Shown piece after piece: positions 20,964 to 29,612 of a stretch of 39,327 bases of DNA (positions are counted from its first letter, which is position 1; each line of letters starts with the position of its first letter). Origin of the DNA: Pseudomonadota bacterium. GTDB taxonomy: Bacteria > Pseudomonadota > Alphaproteobacteria > Kiloniellales > J153. The stretch lies in assembly GCA_022572105.1 (NCBI GenBank), contig JACZWN010000003.1, forward strand, positions 1-39,327. Direction: 5' to 3'. The translations under genes were made by a program, and so were the position numbers. A model generated the notes under the pieces. It was not told where the DNA came from and made no database searches. It worked only from the letters and a program-made list of their open reading frames with translations.

Positions 20964-22283
20964 ATGAGCGCCCTGTGCCGCGACTGCCTGGCCACCTTCG
21001 CGGCGCCGCCGGAGTCCGGCGCGCCCGGACGCCGCTGCCCGGCCTGCGGCGGGGCGCGGGTCATCGCCCATCCGGAGCTCGCCGAGCTGTCCATCGCCCA
21101 TATCGATTGCGACGCCTTCTACGCCAACGTCGAGAAGCGCGAGCGGCCCGAGTTGCGCGACCGGCCGGTGATCGTCGGCGGCGGCCGGCGCGGCGTCGTC
21201 GCGGCCGCCTGCTACGTCGCGCGGCTCTACGGCATCCACTCGGCCATGCCCATGTTCAAGGCCCTGAAGGCCTGCCCCGATGTCGTCGTCATCCGCCCGG
21301 ACATGGCCAAGTATCAGCGCATCGGCCAGCGCATCCGCGAGATGATGCGCGCGGCCACGCCGCTGGTCGAGCCGCTGTCCATCGACGAGGCCTTCCTGGA
21401 CCTCACCGGCACCGAGGCCCTGCACGGCGGCCCGCCCGCGCGCACGCTGGCGCGGCTGATCCTGCGCGTCGAGGACGAGCTCGGCCTGACCGCCTCGATC
21501 GGCCTCAGCTACAACAAGTTCCTGGCCAAGGTCGCCTCGGAGCTGGACAAGCCGCGCGGCTTCGCGGTGCTCGGGCGCGCCGATGCGCCGAAGTTTCTCG
21601 AGGACCAGCCGGTGCGCATCATCTGGGGCGTGGGCAAGGCGCTCGAGAGGAATCTGACGCGCGACGGCCTGCGCACGCTGAGCGACCTGCGCGCCCGCGA
21701 GGAGGCCGATCTGGTCGCGCGCTACGGCGCCATCGGACGGCGCCTCAGCCGCTTTGCGCGCGGCCAGGACGAGCGCCGGGTCGAGCCCGACGCGCCGGTC
21801 AAGAGCATCTCGGCCGAGACCACCTTCGATGAGGACATCGCCGCGCCCGAGGCGCTGCTGGCCCGCCTCTGGCCGCTCTGCGAAAAGGTTGCCGGCCGGC
21901 TCAAGCGGGCCGGGCTCGCCGGCGCCAGCATCACCCTCAAGCTGAAAACCTCGGAATTCCGGCTGCTCACGCGCGCGCGCCGTCTGGGCGCGCCGACCCG
22001 CCTGGCCGAGGTGCTGTACCGCGCCGCGGCGCCGCTGCTCGAGCGCGAGGCCGACGGCCGGCGCTTCCGCCTGATCGGCATCGGGGCGGGCGATCTGACC
22101 GAGGGCGCGTGCGCCGACCCGCCCGACCTGCTGAACCCGGAACGCCAACACGCGGCGCGCGTCGAAGAGGCCATCGACGCGGTCCGCGCCAAGCTCGGCG
22201 AAGGTGCGATCGCCAAGGGACGCAGCCTCGAGCCGCTGCGCAAGCCCGCGCCAGCCGGGGGCACGAAACCGCGGTCACAGTGA
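20964..22283 (+). CDS. dinB: DNA polymerase IV (Y-family) with N-terminal Cys4 motif
   Basis: IAHIDCDAFYANVEKRERPEL, YGIHSAMPMFKALKACPD, LSIDEAFLDLTGTEAL, SYNKFLAKVASELDKP; N-term CRDC...CPAC. Confidence 0.95.
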   Translation: MSALCRDCLATFAAPPESGAPGRRCPACGGARVIAHPELAELSIAHIDCDAFYANVEKRERPELRDRPVIVGGGRRGVVAAACYVARLYGIHSAMPMFKALKACPDVVVIRPDMAKYQRIGQRIREMMRAATPLVEPLSIDEAFLDLTGTEALHGGPPARTLARLILRVEDELGLTASIGLSYNKFLAKVASELDKPRGFAVLGRADAPKFLEDQPVRIIWGVGKALERNLTRDGLRTLSDLRAREEADLVARYGAIGRRLSRFARGQDERRVEPDAPVKSISAETTFDEDIAAPEALLARLWPLCEKVAGRLKRAGLAGASITLKLKTSEFRLLTRARRLGAPTRLAEVLYRAAAPLLEREADGRRFRLIGIGAGDLTEGACADPPDLLNPERQHAARVEEAIDAVRAKLGEGAIAKGRSLEPLRKPAPAGGTKPRSQ

Positions 22284-22308
22284 CACGCGCGCGTTGACAC
22301 GCGCGCGT
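22281..22308. repeat. 14-bp tandem duplication between convergent stop codons
   Basis: TGACACGCGCGCGT x2. Confidence 0.9.
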
Positions 22309-23165
22309 TACTCCGGCTTGCAGCCCGGATCCGGCAGGGCCTCCAGCGTCCCCAGGTCGGCCCGGAGCACGAAATCGCCGTAGTCGAGCAGCATCTCGTC
22401 CACCACGCCGTTGGCGTAGAGGCGCAGGGCCTGCTCGTGCTCGGGCTCGGCGACGGTCTCGTCCATGCCGAAATAGGCCAGGTGCAGGCGCCAGGACGCT
22501 TGGCCGCGCAGCAGCGGCGAGTCGAAGCGGCCCGGGGCCCCGGCCGGCAGCGTCTCGGACAAGGCCGCGTTGATCCCGAACAGGCCGGTATCGCCCGAGC
22601 CGTCGAACACGGTGACCCACAGCGGCAACTCGCCGTTCCGGGCCGCTTCCATCAGAAGCAGCGAATGAGCGGTCGGAAACAGAGTCCCCTTGGGCAAGGG
22701 CAGCTCGCGCGGTTCCGGCGCACTGAAGGCCGCCACCCCGCCCTCGCCGGCTTCGCCGAGAAGCGCCTTGCCACGCAGCTCCTCGCTCGAGCCGTCGATG
22801 TTGAGGCGGCGGATGAAGAAACGGTAGCTCCGGCCGTCCCGGCCTTCCAAGGCGTTGAGCGTCCAACCGAAATCGAAGACCTGGCCCTCGACCGTGGTCA
22901 TGCGGACCCGGGTGCGCTGGCTGATCGTCCAACCGGTGCAGACGTCGGCCCATTCGAACTCCAGCCTGCCCGAGGCCCCGATGACCGAGCCGCTGGAGCG
23001 GGACTTGGCCAGGCTCAGGTCGTAAACCGCCCGGTGCGACAGGAAGCCCGCTGCGGCCTCGGCCGCGCCGGGCACGCCGACGCCTGAGACCAGGGCGCCG
23101 ACGAGCCACCCCCAGCAAACACATCGCACGGCTTGGCGCGCAAAAGCCATCGTCGAAGCCCTCAA
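22308..23165 (-). CDS. EipB-like (DUF1849) periplasmic cell-envelope protein
   Basis: Signal peptide; LSHRAVYDLSLAKSRSSGSVIGASGRLEFEWADVCTGWTISQRTRVRM. Confidence 0.75.
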   Translation of the reverse strand: MRASTMAFARQAVRCVCWGWLVGALVSGVGVPGAAEAAAGFLSHRAVYDLSLAKSRSSGSVIGASGRLEFEWADVCTGWTISQRTRVRMTTVEGQVFDFGWTLNALEGRDGRSYRFFIRRLNIDGSSEELRGKALLGEAGEGGVAAFSAPEPRELPLPKGTLFPTAHSLLLMEAARNGELPLWVTVFDGSGDTGLFGINAALSETLPAGAPGRFDSPLLRGQASWRLHLAYFGMDETVAEPEHEQALRLYANGVVDEMLLDYGDFVLRADLGTLEALPDPGCKPE

Positions 23166-23324
23166 GTCGGCGGCCCGGGCGGCGCCGGGCGCGGTTTCCG
23201 GTTAAACATGGCGCTCACACACCGTAGTATCCCGACAGCGTATTAATCAAACGTACAAAAACGGCACGATCAAGGCCGGCCGCGGCGCGGCCGCGAGCCG
23301 GAGTCCCGCCCGAAGGAGACATCG

Positions 23325-24290
23325 ATGACTGCAAAGCCCAGCCTTCTGGTCACACGCAAATTGCCCGACGCCGTCCTGGAGCGCGCCGCGCGCGACTATG
23401 AGGCCCGGCTCAACGCCGAGGACAAGCTCTACGGTCCGGACGAGATGATCGAGCGCGCCCAGGGCTGCGACGCGATCCTGACCTGCTCACCGGAGAAGTT
23501 CACCGCCGAGGTCATCGCGCGGCTGCCGGCCAGCGTGCGCGCGGTCGCGACCTTCTCGGTCGGGACCGAGCACATGGATCTGGAGGCGGCCCGGGCGCGC
23601 GGCCTGGTCGTCACCAATCCCCCCGACGTGCTGACCGATTCGACCGCCGACATCACCCTGCTCGTGCTCCTGGGCGCGGCGCGGCGCGCCTACGAGGGCC
23701 AGCGGATGGTACGCGAGGACAAGTGGTTCGGCTGGACCCCGACCCAGTTGCTCGGCGTCCAGGTCAGCGGCAAGCGCCTCGGCATCCTGGGCATGGGCCG
23801 GATCGGCCTTGCCGTGGCCAAGCGGGCGCGCGGCTTCGACATGGAGATCCACTACCACAACCGCAACCGCCTGGCGCCCGAGATCGAAAGCGGCGCGCGC
23901 TATCACGCCCAGGCCGAGGCGATGCTCGGTCACTGCGACTTCCTCTCGATCAACTGCCCGGCGACGCCCGAGACCCACCACTTCCTGGACGCGCGCCGGA
24001 TCGCGCTCCTGCCCGAGCGCGCGATCGTGACCAACACCGCGCGCGGCGCCATCGTCGACGACGGGGCGCTCATCGCCGCGCTCAAATCGGGCCGGCTGGC
24101 CGCCGCCGGCCTCGACGTCTTCGAGGGCGAGCCGGACATCCATCCCGGCTATCGCGACCTGCCCAACGTCTTCATCCTGCCGCACATGGGCAGCGCCACG
24201 CTGGAGACCCGCAACGCCATGGGCTTCAAGTGCCTCGACAACCTGGACGCCCACTTCGCCGGAGCCGAGCCGCCGGACCGGGTCGCCTGA
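23325..24290 (+). CDS. D-2-hydroxyacid dehydrogenase (glyoxylate/hydroxypyruvate reductase type)
   Basis: VATFSVGTEHMDLEAARARGLVVTNPPDVLTDSTAD, LGILGMGRIGLAVAKRA, NTARGAIVDDGALIAAL, FEGEPDIHPGY. Confidence 0.93.
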   Translation: MTAKPSLLVTRKLPDAVLERAARDYEARLNAEDKLYGPDEMIERAQGCDAILTCSPEKFTAEVIARLPASVRAVATFSVGTEHMDLEAARARGLVVTNPPDVLTDSTADITLLVLLGAARRAYEGQRMVREDKWFGWTPTQLLGVQVSGKRLGILGMGRIGLAVAKRARGFDMEIHYHNRNRLAPEIESGARYHAQAEAMLGHCDFLSINCPATPETHHFLDARRIALLPERAIVTNTARGAIVDDGALIAALKSGRLAAAGLDVFEGEPDIHPGYRDLPNVFILPHMGSATLETRNAMGFKCLDNLDAHFAGAEPPDRVA

Positions 24291-24474
24291 TACCCCACCG
24301 CGAGGACGCGCCCGCCTTTCCGCCGCGCTTGCCTGGCAGAAGCTGCCGCACGGCAAAAGATGCCGTGGAATCTGCTCAATAAGCCGTTGTAAATCAATGG
24401 ATTAGAGTTTGGCACGCGGCTTGCGTTTCCCAAGCCACAAGTCTTCGCGCCAAACAATAGGGGCCGAGCGAGCC

Positions 24475-25188
24475 GTGAACCTGAACCGTCTTAAAACCAG
24501 TCTCGATGACTTCGAATCCGATCCCTTGCCGCAGCTTTGCGCGGCCACGGACCGCCTGCGCCGCCTGGCCGGCACCGAGATCCACCATCTCAGCCCGGGC
24601 CACAAGGAGCTGATCGACGAGGTGCTCACCGCCGCGGTCAGGGCCGAGCAGACCCTGGCCATCCAGCGCGCCCGCATCCGCTATCTGGAGGGCCTGTCGA
24701 TCACCGACGAGTTGACCGGCCTGCTCAACCGGCGCGGCTTCCATCTCGAGCTGAACCGGTCGCTGGCGCGCGCCCAACGGGCGCAGGAGACCGGCCTGCT
24801 GCTGCTCTGCGACCTCGACCACTTCAAGACGATCAACGACACTTACGGCCACATGGCCGGGGACGCGGTGCTCTGCGCCGTGGCCAGCCTGTTGCAGACC
24901 AAGACCCGGCGCAGCGACTACGTGGCCCGCCTGGGCGGCGACGAGTTCGCCGTGCTCATGACCGACAGCGCGCGGCCCCAGGCGGAGCGCCGGGGGGCCA
25001 TTCTGGCCGGCCTGATCAACAACCTGGTGATCGAGTGGGAGGACCACAAGATTCCGGTCTCCGCCAGCTTCGGCTTCGAGGGCTACCACCACGGCAGCCA
25101 GCCCGACGCGCTTCTGTTCCTGGCCGACCGCGCGCTCTACCGGCGCAAGGGCCCGCGCCTGGTAAACACCGGCCTCGCCGGCTCGTAA
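24475..25188 (+). CDS. Diguanylate cyclase (GGDEF)
   Basis: GTG start; LTGLLNRRGF, CDLDHFKTINDTYGHMAGDAVL, RRSDYVARLGGDEFAVLM (GGDEF plus RxxD). Confidence 0.9.
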   Translation: MNLNRLKTSLDDFESDPLPQLCAATDRLRRLAGTEIHHLSPGHKELIDEVLTAAVRAEQTLAIQRARIRYLEGLSITDELTGLLNRRGFHLELNRSLARAQRAQETGLLLLCDLDHFKTINDTYGHMAGDAVLCAVASLLQTKTRRSDYVARLGGDEFAVLMTDSARPQAERRGAILAGLINNLVIEWEDHKIPVSASFGFEGYHHGSQPDALLFLADRALYRRKGPRLVNTGLAGS

Positions 25189-25246
25189 AGGCAGCACGAC
25201 AGGAAATTCGCTTATCCTGCGCACCCGGCCCTATAATAACCGGGCC

Positions 25247-25744
25247 ATGAAGTTTCCGCGCTGCATCCGCCTGGATCCCTCCGACCTCAACATCTTTCAC
25301 CGCGCCGCCGAGCCCGGCGAATGGGCGGTCGCGGGCGGCTTCACCTTCGCCGAGGCCGACCCGAGCGCCTTCGACAACAAGGACAAGCTCGCCTTCCAAA
25401 GCGGTTGGCTGGGCACCGAGAGCTTCGGGCGCGCCTCGCTGGTCGAGGTCGCCGAGATCGACGAGGCCGGGTTCGCCCGGGTGGTCGAGCGCCTGGCGCG
25501 CCATTTCGTCGAGGCCTACGGCGCGCCGGAACTCGCCGCGGCGCTCCCCGCCGCGCGCCGGGAGGCCGACGATGCCGCCGGCCTCTGCGATCACAAGCTG
25601 TACAGCCTGCTGGCGCTCGAGCGCGAGATGACCGAGGCGGGCGTGGTCGAGCGCTTCCGCGTGATCGTGCCCGAGCGCACCGCGGACCACGCCAGGATCT
25701 GGGAGATCGTGCCGGAGGCGGATGACGCCCAAGACGCCGATTGA
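25247..25744 (+). CDS. Conserved hypothetical protein (DUF6505-like)
   Basis: MKFPRCIRLDPSDLNIFHRAAEPGEWAVAGGFTFAEADP...; family recalled, not searched. Confidence 0.6.
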   Translation: MKFPRCIRLDPSDLNIFHRAAEPGEWAVAGGFTFAEADPSAFDNKDKLAFQSGWLGTESFGRASLVEVAEIDEAGFARVVERLARHFVEAYGAPELAAALPAARREADDAAGLCDHKLYSLLALEREMTEAGVVERFRVIVPERTADHARIWEIVPEADDAQDAD

Positions 25745-25859
25745 GTGCGGCGAAGCGGGAGGCGGCGTCGAGCCGGCCGACTTCAACGCCGACCGCTTCC
25801 AGCCCCGTATCCCCGGATAAAAGGACACAGTTCATTTTTCACCGGGATGAACGACACCG

Positions 25860-26795
25860 TCACCCGCCCTCGACCGGCGTCAGCCAGCCGTGGTCGTCGG
25901 GGTGCTCGCCGCGCACGATGCTCAGGAACCGCTCCTGCACCCGGGCCGTGACCGGGCCCATCTTGCCCGCGCCGACTTCGATCTTGTCGACGCTGCGGAT
26001 CGGCGTGACCTCGCTCGCGGTGCCGGTGAAGAACAGTTCGTCGGCGGCGTAGAGGATCTCGCGCGGCATGACGCATTCGCGCACCGGGATGTCGAGGTCG
26101 TGGGCGATCTGCATGACCGAGGCGCGGGTCACGCCCTGCAGGTTGCTGCCCTCGATGGGCGGCGTCATCAGCTCGCCGTTCATGACCGCGAAGAGGTTCT
26201 GGCCGCTGCCCTCGCTGATCACGCCCGAAGTGGTCAGGGCGATCGCCTCGACGTAGCCGTTGGCTTGGGCCTCGAGCTTGATCAGCTGGGCGTTGTTGTA
26301 GTGGCCGGCCGACTTGGCCATGCCCGGGAAGGTGTTGCCATGGGCGCGTTGCCAACTCGAGACGCAGACATCGACGCCGCGTTCGAGCGCGTCCTGGCCC
26401 AGATACCGGCCCCACTCCCAGGCCGGCACGTAGGTGTCGATCGGGCTGCCGATGCCGTCCATCACCATGGAGCCATAGCCGCGCAGCACCATGGGCCGGA
26501 TATAACAGGCCTTGAGGGCGTTCTTGCGCACCACCTGGCAACAGGCCGCGGTCAGATCGGCCTCGGAATAGCCGGGGTCCATGCGGTAGATGCGGCACGA
26601 GTTCCTGAGCCGGCGCAGGTGCTCGGGCAGGCGGAAGATCGCCGGGCCCTGCGCGGTGTCGTAGCAACGGATGCCCTCGAACACCGAGGAGCCGAACTGC
26701 ACCGCCGTCGAGAGCACGTGCAGCGTCGCCTCGGCCCAGGGCACGAACGCGCCGTTCTTCCAGATCCAGTCCGCTTCCTTGACCGTCGCGCTCAT
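25860..26795 (-). CDS. ilvE: Branched-chain amino acid aminotransferase
   Basis: VQFGSSVFEGIRCYDTAQGPAIFRLPEHLRRL, YIRPMVLRGYGSMV, AGHYNNAQLIKLEAQANGYVEAI, EGSGQNLFAV, MPREILYAADELFFTGTASEVTPI. Confidence 0.96.
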   Translation of the reverse strand: MSATVKEADWIWKNGAFVPWAEATLHVLSTAVQFGSSVFEGIRCYDTAQGPAIFRLPEHLRRLRNSCRIYRMDPGYSEADLTAACCQVVRKNALKACYIRPMVLRGYGSMVMDGIGSPIDTYVPAWEWGRYLGQDALERGVDVCVSSWQRAHGNTFPGMAKSAGHYNNAQLIKLEAQANGYVEAIALTTSGVISEGSGQNLFAVMNGELMTPPIEGSNLQGVTRASVMQIAHDLDIPVRECVMPREILYAADELFFTGTASEVTPIRSVDKIEVGAGKMGPVTARVQERFLSIVRGEHPDDHGWLTPVEGG

Positions 26796-26993
26796 GGCAT
26801 CGGGCTCCCGTCGTTGGCCGCCGCCACTCTAGGGCATTTTCGGATTGCACGGAACCAGCCCACGCCCCAAGGAACACGAGGCTATAGCGGGGATCGTGAT
26901 GTCCGCTTCGGTAGTAAGCCGGCCTCAATCCCTGGTGGCGTTAGGGTCCGCTTATAGACACAACCGCAAGTTGGTACGGCCCGAGGATGCCGA

Positions 26994-27164
26994 GCTTGGT
27001 CATTGACGACGCTACGGGAGAAGCTGGTCAAGATTGGCGCCAAGGTCGTCCGCCACGGTCGCTATGTCACTTTCCGATTGGCAGAAGTGGCGGTGCCGAG
27101 GGACCTGTTCCGGAAAATCCTCCGACTCATCGATGGGCTGCGACGAGCCCCTTTGCCGCCATGA
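26994..27164 (+). pseudogene. C-terminal remnant of an IS1380-family transposase
   Basis: AWSLTTLREKLVKIGAKVVRHGRYVTFRLAEVAVPRDLFRKILRLIDGLRRAPLPP*; matches the IS1380 transposase C-terminus as I know it; no catalytic domain upstream. Confidence 0.75.
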
Positions 27165-27441
27165 CGGCGGCCCATCCAGATGCATCAAGGCCACCCGACA
27201 GGACAGGTCTGTGCCGTGCAGGTCCGAGTGCGCCCTCTTCTTGCGAAATGGTCACTGGGCCGAGTTACTCATCGCCAAATCAGCCCGATCAAGAGCGGGA
27301 CTACAGCCTATCGTGACAGCTCAAGGCCGGATTGGCGGTCGGATGCCCATTGTGCTACCATTGTCCGCGATTGGGAGGAGCCATCTGGGGAATCCCGGAT
27401 GAATTTGCTCGTCTAACAGACAAATCAGAGAGGACGCAGCG

Positions 27442-28293
27442 ATGAACGGAATCGCAAAACTGATATTGCCGTTGGTCGGCACGTTGGTGCTGGCCGGCTG
27501 CGCCGGCATGGAGCTGCAAAGGGCACAGGAGATGTCGCCGCAAGGCTCGGCGTTCAATACCAACCTCTACGAGGGCTACGTGGACCTGGCGGCCTCGGAG
27601 TACGCCGAGGCCGACTATCGGGATTCCGATACCTTCGCCGCACGGGCGATCAGCGCCGGCAGCGGCCAGCTGGTCAGGCCCGAGCAAATCGACCGTCGCG
27701 CCCTGCCCGAGGACAAGGTCGGCGAGTTGATGGCCGCGCGCCGGCGCCTGGCGATGGCGCTGAGTACCGGCGCGTCGGAACGGAATCCCGCGGAAGCGGC
27801 CCGCGCCCAGGTGATGTTCGACTGCTGGATGCAAGAACAGGAGGAAAACTTCCAACCCGAGGACATCGCCCGCTGCCGCGGGGCCATGATGGCGGCCCTC
27901 GACATTTTGGAAATGAAGCCGGTCGCCATGGCGGCGCCCGCGCCGAAGCTGGCCCCGGTTCCGGGGCCTTACGTGGTGTTCTTCCAGACCGATAGCTTCG
28001 AGCTCAATGAGAAATCGCTCGCGATCATCAAGGACGCCGCGGGCAATGCATCGTCCGCGAAGGTCATGAAAGCGGTTCTGAGCGGCCATACGGATACCGC
28101 CGGATCGGACGGCTATAACAAGGGGTTGTCCCGCGCCCGGGTGATTGCCGTTGGCAACGCCCTGATGGAGGCCGGGGTGTCGCGCAAGCTCGTGCAAAAG
28201 GACTACTACGGCGAATCCAAGCTCCGGGTCGCGACGCCGGATGACACGGCGAACCAAGATAACCGGCGCGTCGAGATCAAATTCGACCGCTAA
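27442..28293 (+). CDS. OmpA-family lipoprotein
   Basis: Lipobox LVLAGCAG; C-term VFFQTDSFELNEKSLAIIKDAA...VLSGHTDTAGSDGYNKGLSRARVIAVGNAL...NRRVEIKFDR. Confidence 0.9.
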   Translation: MNGIAKLILPLVGTLVLAGCAGMELQRAQEMSPQGSAFNTNLYEGYVDLAASEYAEADYRDSDTFAARAISAGSGQLVRPEQIDRRALPEDKVGELMAARRRLAMALSTGASERNPAEAARAQVMFDCWMQEQEENFQPEDIARCRGAMMAALDILEMKPVAMAAPAPKLAPVPGPYVVFFQTDSFELNEKSLAIIKDAAGNASSAKVMKAVLSGHTDTAGSDGYNKGLSRARVIAVGNALMEAGVSRKLVQKDYYGESKLRVATPDDTANQDNRRVEIKFDR

Positions 28294-28309
28294 CATGCCG
28301 GGGCAGCAT

Positions 28310-28334
28310 CCCCGCCGTCGTCGAGGCGGCGGGG
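28310..28334 (+). terminator. Terminator-like GC hairpin after the OmpA-like gene
   Basis: CCCCGCCG / CGGCGGGG stem, 9-nt loop; no T-run. Confidence 0.4.
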
Positions 28335-28439
28335 TCGCCGCAACGGGAACGAACGCGGTTTTGCAATCGATGCCGAGGTGCGATTAGGCCTCGGTTGTGG
28401 GTCTCAGGCGCGCTGTCCCTTCCCTTTAATCAGTCCGGC

Positions 28440-28489
28440 CCGAACTCGGGTTCGGCCCAGTCTTCTATGGCGGATATGTGGATATCCGC
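28440..28489. promoter_or_regulatory. Two adjacent hairpins in the leader of the DUF4197 gene
   Basis: CCGAAC-tcgg-GTTCGG (28440-28455) and GCGGATAT-gtgg-ATATCCGC (28470-28489). Confidence 0.4.
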
Positions 28490-28645
28490 GCCAGGTTAGC
28501 TCTTACCTCTCGACTCAGCGGCGCCGATCTGCCCTCCGCAATCGAAGTGAGCTGGGCAGTATGCCGTTTTCCCGAAAGCCCAATGAGTCTAAGCTAACGA
28601 GTGGTCCTAATAATTGGGGAGAGGCCCTACAAGGGGACGGCGACC

Positions 28646-29410
28646 ATGGAAAAGAGGAAGTGCTTGTTGAGCGCTGCCGCGTTTAGCGTCGCGGTCGTAC
28701 TATCTTGTGCCCTCACAGGCACGGCACAGGCTCAGTTTGATATCCTCAAGTCGGCAAAAGAGGCCCTAGGCTCGTTTGGAGGGGCAACCGGCGGCGCCGG
28801 CGCGCTCACCGACGCGGAGATCGGTGACGGCCTGATCGAGGCGCTAAGGGTCGGCACCGAACGGGTGGTCGGGCAGGTGGGCACAGCAGACGGCTACAAC
28901 CTGGATCCGGACATCCACATCCCGCTACCGGGAGTCCTCAAAGACGTGCAGAAGGTTTTGAAGTCCATCGGCATGTCCAGCCTTGCCGACGACTTGGAAC
29001 TGCGTCTCAACCGGGCGGCCGAGGTGGCTGCGCCCGAGGCCAAGGAGCTGTTCTGGCAGGCTATCAGCGAAATGACGCTGGACGACGTGCGGCAGATCTA
29101 CGAAGGGCCAGACGACGCCGCCACTCGCTATTTCCAGGATAAGATGACACCGCCGCTGGCCAAGCGCTTGCAGCCGGTGGTTAACCGCTCGCTAGCCGAC
29201 GTGGGAGCGATCCAGTCTTACGACAACATGATGGGGCAATATAAATCGGTGCCTTTCGTGCCCGACGTGAAAGCGGATCTGACCAGCTACGTGGTCGAGA
29301 AGGCTATGGATGGCCTTTTCTATTACGTCGCCAAGGAGGAAGCCGCGATCCGCAACAATCCGGCGGCGAGGACGACCGAGCTGCTGCAAAAGGTTTTCGG
29401 GGCGGGTTAA
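28646..29410 (+). CDS. DUF4197 domain secreted protein
   Basis: Signal peptide ...GTAQAQ; LTDAEIGDGLIEALRVGTERVVGQVGTADGYNLDPDIHIPLPGVLKDVQKVLKSIGMSSLADDLELRLNRAAE. Confidence 0.85.
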   Translation: MEKRKCLLSAAAFSVAVVLSCALTGTAQAQFDILKSAKEALGSFGGATGGAGALTDAEIGDGLIEALRVGTERVVGQVGTADGYNLDPDIHIPLPGVLKDVQKVLKSIGMSSLADDLELRLNRAAEVAAPEAKELFWQAISEMTLDDVRQIYEGPDDAATRYFQDKMTPPLAKRLQPVVNRSLADVGAIQSYDNMMGQYKSVPFVPDVKADLTSYVVEKAMDGLFYYVAKEEAAIRNNPAARTTELLQKVFGAG

Positions 29411-29612
29411 GTAAACCGTCCCGGAAGCGTGTAGCTTTCAGCGGCTAGGCGCCCAGCGTCACGAATGTCCGCTTTGGGTTAAACTCGAAAATGCGACGAT
29501 GCCATCGCGAACGTCCGCTGCTGGCGCAAGAGCGGAAATCGATAAGGGGGCGTTCGAGCATTACTCCGGCATCGTGCGCCTGATAGATCGAGCCCGGCAA
29601 TATCGCGGTCGA

